From the NCBI GenBank assembly GCA_043817485.1, contig JBDRGX010000047.1:1-17973 (forward strand): DNA of 17,973 nucleotides, read 5' to 3'. A program made the position numbers and the translations under genes. The notes below the pieces were generated by a model that had not been told where the DNA came from, ran no database searches, and saw only the letters and a list, made by a program, of their open reading frames with translations. The first letter of the stretch is position 1; each line of letters starts with the position of its first letter. Below, in pieces: positions 14,947 to 17,973 of the stretch. The DNA comes from JBDRGX01 sp043817485 [NCBI: bacterium]. GTDB lineage: Bacteria > JBDRGX01.

Positions 14947-15059
14947 ATACCAAATTGTATTTAAATGCTAACTATGTCGAGCTTCTTCAGCGTATTATTT
15001 ATATGCTTTTGTCGCCTTCTCCTTGTGCCTATGTTATCATTTTGAATGCAACTTAGTAT
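14947..15059 (-). ncRNA. Candidate structured rpsB leader RNA
   Basis: In the 5' untranslated region of rpsB the G+C is clearly higher than around it. Its ends (15059-15045 and 14961-14947) can pair over 15 positions with two G-U wobbles and one mismatch, closing an interior of about 83 nt. The helix ends about 10 nt before the rpsB ribosome binding site. The interior has many G-rich purine stretches (GGCACAAGGAGAAGGCG) but no strong local hairpins that I can find. It does not match a riboswitch class I recognise. An autoregulatory r-protein leader is the best guess. Confidence 0.5.
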
Positions 15060-15121
15060 AAAAACTATTTTAAAAAAAATTTAATAAAATTATTAACTAT
15101 TTTATTTTTTAAAAAGTTTAA

Positions 15122-15149
15122 TTTATATATCATAGATAAAAAATGTCAA
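15122..15149 (-). promoter_or_regulatory. Probable sigma70-type promoter of rpsB-tsf
   Basis: A perfect TTGACA (15149-15144), a 16-nt spacer and TATAAA (15127-15122). The -35 starts only 6 nt after the kdsB stop. It would give a leader of nearly 190 nt before rpsB. Confidence 0.65.
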
Positions 15150-15155
15150 GAAAAA

Positions 15156-15905
15156 TTACTGATTTAATGAAAATGAATTTGACAACATTATTTTTTTTAC
15201 TTTTTCTAAATCTTCTTTTGTATCTATTCCAATAGATGAAAAATTAGTTTCTTTTACTTTAATTTTATATCCATTTTCTAAAACTCTTAATTGTTCTAAT
15301 TTTTCCATTTGTTCTAAAAAAGTAGGAGTAAAAGAAGAAATTTTTAATAAAAAATCTTTTTTATAACCATAAATTCCTATATGTTTATAAATTGTTTTTT
15401 CATCATTTTCATCCCTTAAATAAGGAATAGGATAACGAGAAAAATATAAAGCATAATCATTTTTATCAACAACTACTTTAACAACATTAGGATTATTAAT
15501 TTCTTCTGAATCAAGAATTTTTGTTCTCAAACTTGCCATTTCTACAAAAGAATCCTCAAGAAAAATAGAAATTAATTCATCAATCATTTCAGAAAAAATT
15601 AATGGTTCATCTCCTTGAATATTGATAATTACATCTGATTCTATATTTAAAGATGCTTCTGCTACACGATCTGTACCAGATTGACAATTTAATCTTGTTA
15701 AAACTACTTTTCCTCCAAATTCTTTTACTTTATCAAATATTCTTTGATCATCAGTAGCAATCAAACAATCATTCAACAAACAAGATGCTCGTGCTTTTTC
15801 ATAAACATATTGAATAATACTTTTACCTGCTATTTCAATAAGTGGTTTACCTGGTAATCTTACAGATCCAAATCGAGCTGGAATAATACCAATTACTTTA
15901 TACAC
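15156..15905 (-). CDS. kdsB: 3-deoxy-manno-octulosonate cytidylyltransferase (CMP-KDO synthetase)
   Basis: Activates KDO with CTP for LPS inner-core synthesis in the cytosol; the sequence gives direct evidence for an outer membrane of Gram-negative type. 249 residues, normal size. Motifs: IIPARFGSVRLPGKPL (7-22), ATDDQRI, SGTDRVAEA, NIQGDEPLI, YFSRYPIPY and KHIGIYGYKKDFL. The start is GTG at 15905, whose G is the last base of the TAG stop of the acetyltransferase gene before it, so the two genes are translationally coupled. No other kds or lpx gene lies here. Confidence 0.93.
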   Translation of the reverse strand: MYKVIGIIPARFGSVRLPGKPLIEIAGKSIIQYVYEKARASCLLNDCLIATDDQRIFDKVKEFGGKVVLTRLNCQSGTDRVAEASLNIESDVIINIQGDEPLIFSEMIDELISIFLEDSFVEMASLRTKILDSEEINNPNVVKVVVDKNDYALYFSRYPIPYLRDENDEKTIYKHIGIYGYKKDFLLKISSFTPTFLEQMEKLEQLRVLENGYKIKVKETNFSSIGIDTKEDLEKVKKIMLSNSFSLNQ

Positions 15906-16513
15906 TAATCATAACCTCGTATTTGTCGAAGAATTTCTTTTTCTTCATCAGTTATTTCTCTTATAACTTTGGCTGGAACACCAGCAATAACAACATTTGA
16001 TCCAAAAGAATTTAAAACTACAGCATTAGCACCAATTATAACATTATCTCCAATAGTAATATTTCCTAATATTTTTGCTCCAGCTCCAATTAATACATTG
16101 TTTCCAATATAAGGCATTGGTAATCTTTTTTCTTTTGAAATAGCTGGTTTAGCATTACCAAGATTAACACCATTTAAAATCATTACATTATTTCCTATTT
16201 TTACTCTTGAACCAATTACAGTTCCTTCTGCATGCATTAAATTAAATCTTTCTCCAATTTCTGCTTTATCATCAATTAAAATACCATATCTACGAAGAGA
16301 TCTATTCATAAATATTCTTACTAAAGTTTCTGAAAAACCATATTTACCATATTTATCATATATTTTTCTAATAATTCTATAAGTTATATTTGATTGAAAA
16401 TCTAATGAAAATAATAAAAGAGATAAAACATTTTTTAAATTAGGTGAAGCATAACAAACTTTAGCTTCATTTTTTATTATTTTCAATAATGACCAATCTT
16501 TATAAAAATACAT
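15905..16513 (-). CDS. Serine O-acetyltransferase-like left-handed beta-helix acyltransferase
   Basis: 202 residues. The N-terminal 85 residues are helical, then hexapeptide repeats build a left-handed beta-helix: KAEIGERFNLMHAEG, VIGSRVKIGNNVMILNG, YIGNNVLIGAGAKILGNITIGDNVIIGANAVVL. It ends with the AGVPAKVI motif seen in serine acetyltransferases (CysE) and sugar or antibiotic O-acetyltransferases. The MHAEG replaces the DHGMG histidine region of CysE; one histidine is kept. The helical N-terminus and the link with kdsB suggest either a CysE-like or a cell-surface sugar acetyltransferase. The substrate cannot be set from sequence. The ATG has AGGAG 6 nt upstream. It has its own promoter and leader hairpin, and the stop overlaps the kdsB start. 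Confidence 0.65.
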   Translation of the reverse strand: MYFYKDWSLLKIIKNEAKVCYASPNLKNVLSLLLFSLDFQSNITYRIIRKIYDKYGKYGFSETLVRIFMNRSLRRYGILIDDKAEIGERFNLMHAEGTVIGSRVKIGNNVMILNGVNLGNAKPAISKEKRLPMPYIGNNVLIGAGAKILGNITIGDNVIIGANAVVLNSFGSNVVIAGVPAKVIREITDEEKEILRQIRGYD

Positions 16514-16554
16514 TTTTTTCTCCTATGTTAGAATATTAAAATAGCTTTAATTAC

Positions 16555-16585
16555 TTGTATAAACGCACTAATTTTGCGTTTACAA
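16555..16585 (-). promoter_or_regulatory. Leader hairpin before the acetyltransferase-kdsB pair
   Basis: TTGTAAACGCA pairs with TGCGTTTATACAA (11 bp, with a 2-nt TA bulge) across a 7-nt loop, in a 129-nt gap otherwise nearly pure A/T. On the minus strand no T tract follows, so it is not a typical terminator. It lies inside the predicted leader and may be a 5' stabiliser or a protein or RNA control site. Confidence 0.4.
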
Positions 16586-16622
16586 ATATTGCATAATAAA
16601 AGTTAGAATTATTCCAAATTAT

Positions 16623-16651
16623 ATTATATTTTAATATTTTTTTTATTTCAA
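16623..16651 (-). promoter_or_regulatory. Probable sigma70-type promoter of the acetyltransferase-kdsB pair
   Basis: TTGAAA (16651-16646), a 17-nt spacer and a perfect TATAAT (16628-16623). The -35 is made from the last two codons (TTG AAA) of the phosphoesterase gene upstream. It would give a leader of about 100 nt. Confidence 0.6.
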
Positions 16652-17973
16652 CATCAGCATTTTTTTACAATTTTGTGTTTTGTTGTTTATAATTGTTTCA
16701 TAAAAATACATTCCAGAACTTACTTCTTTTCCTAAATTATCTCTTCCATCCCAATATATACTATTACTTGCATTGTTTGTAATTACTTCTCTAACAACTT
16801 GACCAAGAATATTGTATATCTTTATTTTAACATTTAGATTTTGAGATTTGTTATTTGGTATTTCTATTGGTATATAACATTCTGGATTAAATGGATTTGG
16901 GTAATTTTTATTAATAAAATTCATAGAATCTTTATTATTATTTAAAGAAGTATCGCCTTCTACTGTTAATTTAATGGAACTTAATATATCACCTTTAAAA
17001 TAAGGCACACAATCATTAAAAGCAACTAATTTAAACTCTATTGTTTTCCCATCTACTTCTGCTTCTATAAAACATTGTTCACCTTTTCCCCAAACATCAT
17101 TTTCTATAAGATCTAAATAATGTTTGTACTCTGGGTTATTATATAAGGAAAGAAATTGGCTACTATATGTCCAAGTTCCATTTGCACCACCTGAAGGTAC
17201 TTCTATGAAATACATACCATGTCTTAATGTTCTATAATACATATGTGCATGACCATGTAACAAGGTAATAGTAAAATATTTTTTATTGGGATATTTATTT
17301 GCAAGATAATCATATATTATTTGTAATTTTGCAGAATTATTACTATCATATCGATAACAAGGAGAATAAGCATCCATGTGTTGAAAAATAATAATGTGAT
17401 CTATTTTTCCAATAGCACTATTAAAAAGACCATCTAAGTAATTTTGTAATTCTATCTTTCGATCATCATTTATCCCTGTGGCATATTTACCATTTCTATA
17501 AAAAAAATCATTACTATTTATACAAATAAACCGCACCTTTCCAAAATCAAAAAAATAATCCATTTTTTCTTTAGTTTGTCCAGGAAATCCTGTTGCCTTT
17601 ATATATTTATCAAAATCTTTTTCATTACTAACATCACAGTAAACTTCATGATTTCCAGGAGCAATAAAATGAGCAATTTGTGAATTACTTGTTCCCCATA
17701 ATTCTTCATATTTAGCCCAATCTTCTATATTTGTTCCAGCACCATACCAATTAATTACATCACCAGCATTTAGTAACAATTGAATATTTCTTTCTAATAA
17801 AGTAGATTGAAATATATTTGTTTTTGGAACATAGTCAGGACTATATTTCTCAAGAATCTCTCCTTGAATATATTTAGATACATGAAGATCTGCTGTAACT
17901 CCAAATTTCCATTTTCCTACAGGAGAAGGTTTTTTGGATAAAACCTCCATAGGATTATATCCAAAAACATTAG
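16643..17973 (-). CDS. Calcineurin-like metallophosphoesterase with C-terminal sorting (T9SS type A/FlgD-Ig-like) domain, 5' partial
   Basis: The frame is open beyond the window's right edge: codons before the ATG at 17950 (NVFGYNP) contain no stop, and no ribosome binding site precedes that ATG, so the true start with a signal peptide is probably outside. Counting from 17950, the metal site is complete: D21 and H23 (TADLHV), D64 (NAGDV), N100-H101 (PGNHE), H191 (FQHMD), and H232/H234/H236 (LHGHAHM). The C-terminal 90 residues are a beta-sandwich of the type that ends in secreted proteins: NYPNPFNP, IYNILGQVV, WDGRDNLGKEVSSGMYFYE, KKMLMLK. Such tails direct export by T9SS or anchor proteins at the surface. 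The protein is therefore probably an extracellular phosphatase or phosphodiesterase; the substrate is unknown. Confidence 0.85.
   Translation of the reverse strand, partial: NVFGYNPMEVLSKKPSPVGKWKFGVTADLHVSKYIQGEILEKYSPDYVPKTNIFQSTLLERNIQLLLNAGDVINWYGAGTNIEDWAKYEELWGTSNSQIAHFIAPGNHEVYCDVSNEKDFDKYIKATGFPGQTKEKMDYFFDFGKVRFICINSNDFFYRNGKYATGINDDRKIELQNYLDGLFNSAIGKIDHIIIFQHMDAYSPCYRYDSNNSAKLQIIYDYLANKYPNKKYFTITLLHGHAHMYYRTLRHGMYFIEVPSGGANGTWTYSSQFLSLYNNPEYKHYLDLIENDVWGKGEQCFIEAEVDGKTIEFKLVAFNDCVPYFKGDILSSIKLTVEGDTSLNNNKDSMNFINKNYPNPFNPECYIPIEIPNNKSQNLNVKIKIYNILGQVVREVITNNASNSIYWDGRDNLGKEVSSGMYFYETIINNKTQNCKKMLMLK

Noticed and set aside
14844-15056. Plus-strand frame over the rpsB start and leader
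   Set aside because: It spans the antisense of rpsB and its leader; no motif, and the leader is better explained as RNA.
14966-15060. Possible short leader peptide on the minus strand through the rpsB leader
   Set aside because: One frame is open for over 30 codons, but it uses AGG, CGA, CTG, CTC and GGC codons unlike the genes here and has no good start or ribosome binding site.
1-17973. CRISPR array, insertion sequence, prophage or toxin-antitoxin module
   Set aside because: No spaced direct repeats, transposase or integrase motifs, attachment sites or paired small genes are visible; the window is mostly core genes.
1-17973. Highly reduced insect-type endosymbiont genome
   Set aside because: The base composition would fit, but strong ribosome binding sites, clear promoters, respiratory subunits and secreted proteins with sorting tails do not favour it; the question stays open without the full genome.

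Overview
The window comes from a very AT-rich bacterial genome (by eye about a quarter G+C or less). Most genes are on the minus strand and packed tightly; no gene-free gap reaches 300 bases. Start codons include TTG (bioC, murA, frr, pyrH) and GTG (rpsB, kdsB), each with a recognisable GGAGG-type ribosome binding site except kdsB, which is coupled to the gene before it. KdsB (CMP-KDO synthesis) and MurA imply a peptidoglycan wall and a Gram-negative, LPS-type outer membrane. One secreted-type protein ends in a YPNPFNP...SGMYFY...KMLMLK domain, the type A sorting (T9SS/FlgD-Ig-like) tail common in Bacteroidetes/Chlorobi and many candidate phyla. I cannot name the phylum from the sequence alone.

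Layout, left to right. 1-98 is an edge stretch with no firm gene. 99-1849 holds bioC followed, with an 11-nt overlap, by a tRNA-thiolation-like PP-loop ATPase gene split by one extra A in a poly-A run. 1899-1945 is a 17-bp perfect hairpin. 1998-3633 holds a formate-dehydrogenase-type 4Fe-4S subunit and an NrfD membrane subunit without a catalytic subunit. 3710-3786 is tRNA-Val(GAC), whose first 23 nt also encode the end of accA. accA and murA diverge from about 4739-4947. Then come a secreted CBM9-like protein, rpmB, glyQ, a divergent uronate-isomerase-like gene, a CDP-alcohol phosphatidyltransferase (pgsA-like) and a stand-alone coaC. mtaB runs on the plus strand and meets frr tail to tail.

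12060-14925 is the classic rpsB-tsf-pyrH-frr translation cluster (minus strand). It is preceded by a strong promoter and a leader that is richer in G+C than its surroundings and closed by a long helix; an intrinsic terminator lies between tsf and pyrH. 15156-16513 is a serine-acetyltransferase-like gene coupled to kdsB with its own promoter and leader hairpin. 16643 to the right edge is a calcineurin-type phosphoesterase with a sorting tail, open at its 5' end.

The window is mainly core housekeeping: fatty acid and biotin synthesis (accA, bioC), cell envelope (murA, kdsB, pgsA), CoA (coaC), translation and tRNA modification. A small respiratory module and two exported proteins are added. I see no mobile element, CRISPR array or clear new defence or biosynthetic system. 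The more unusual signals are regulatory and architectural: the accA/tRNA overlap, a fully overlapping antiparallel promoter pair inside a 14-bp palindrome, the rpsB leader, and the poly-A frameshift.
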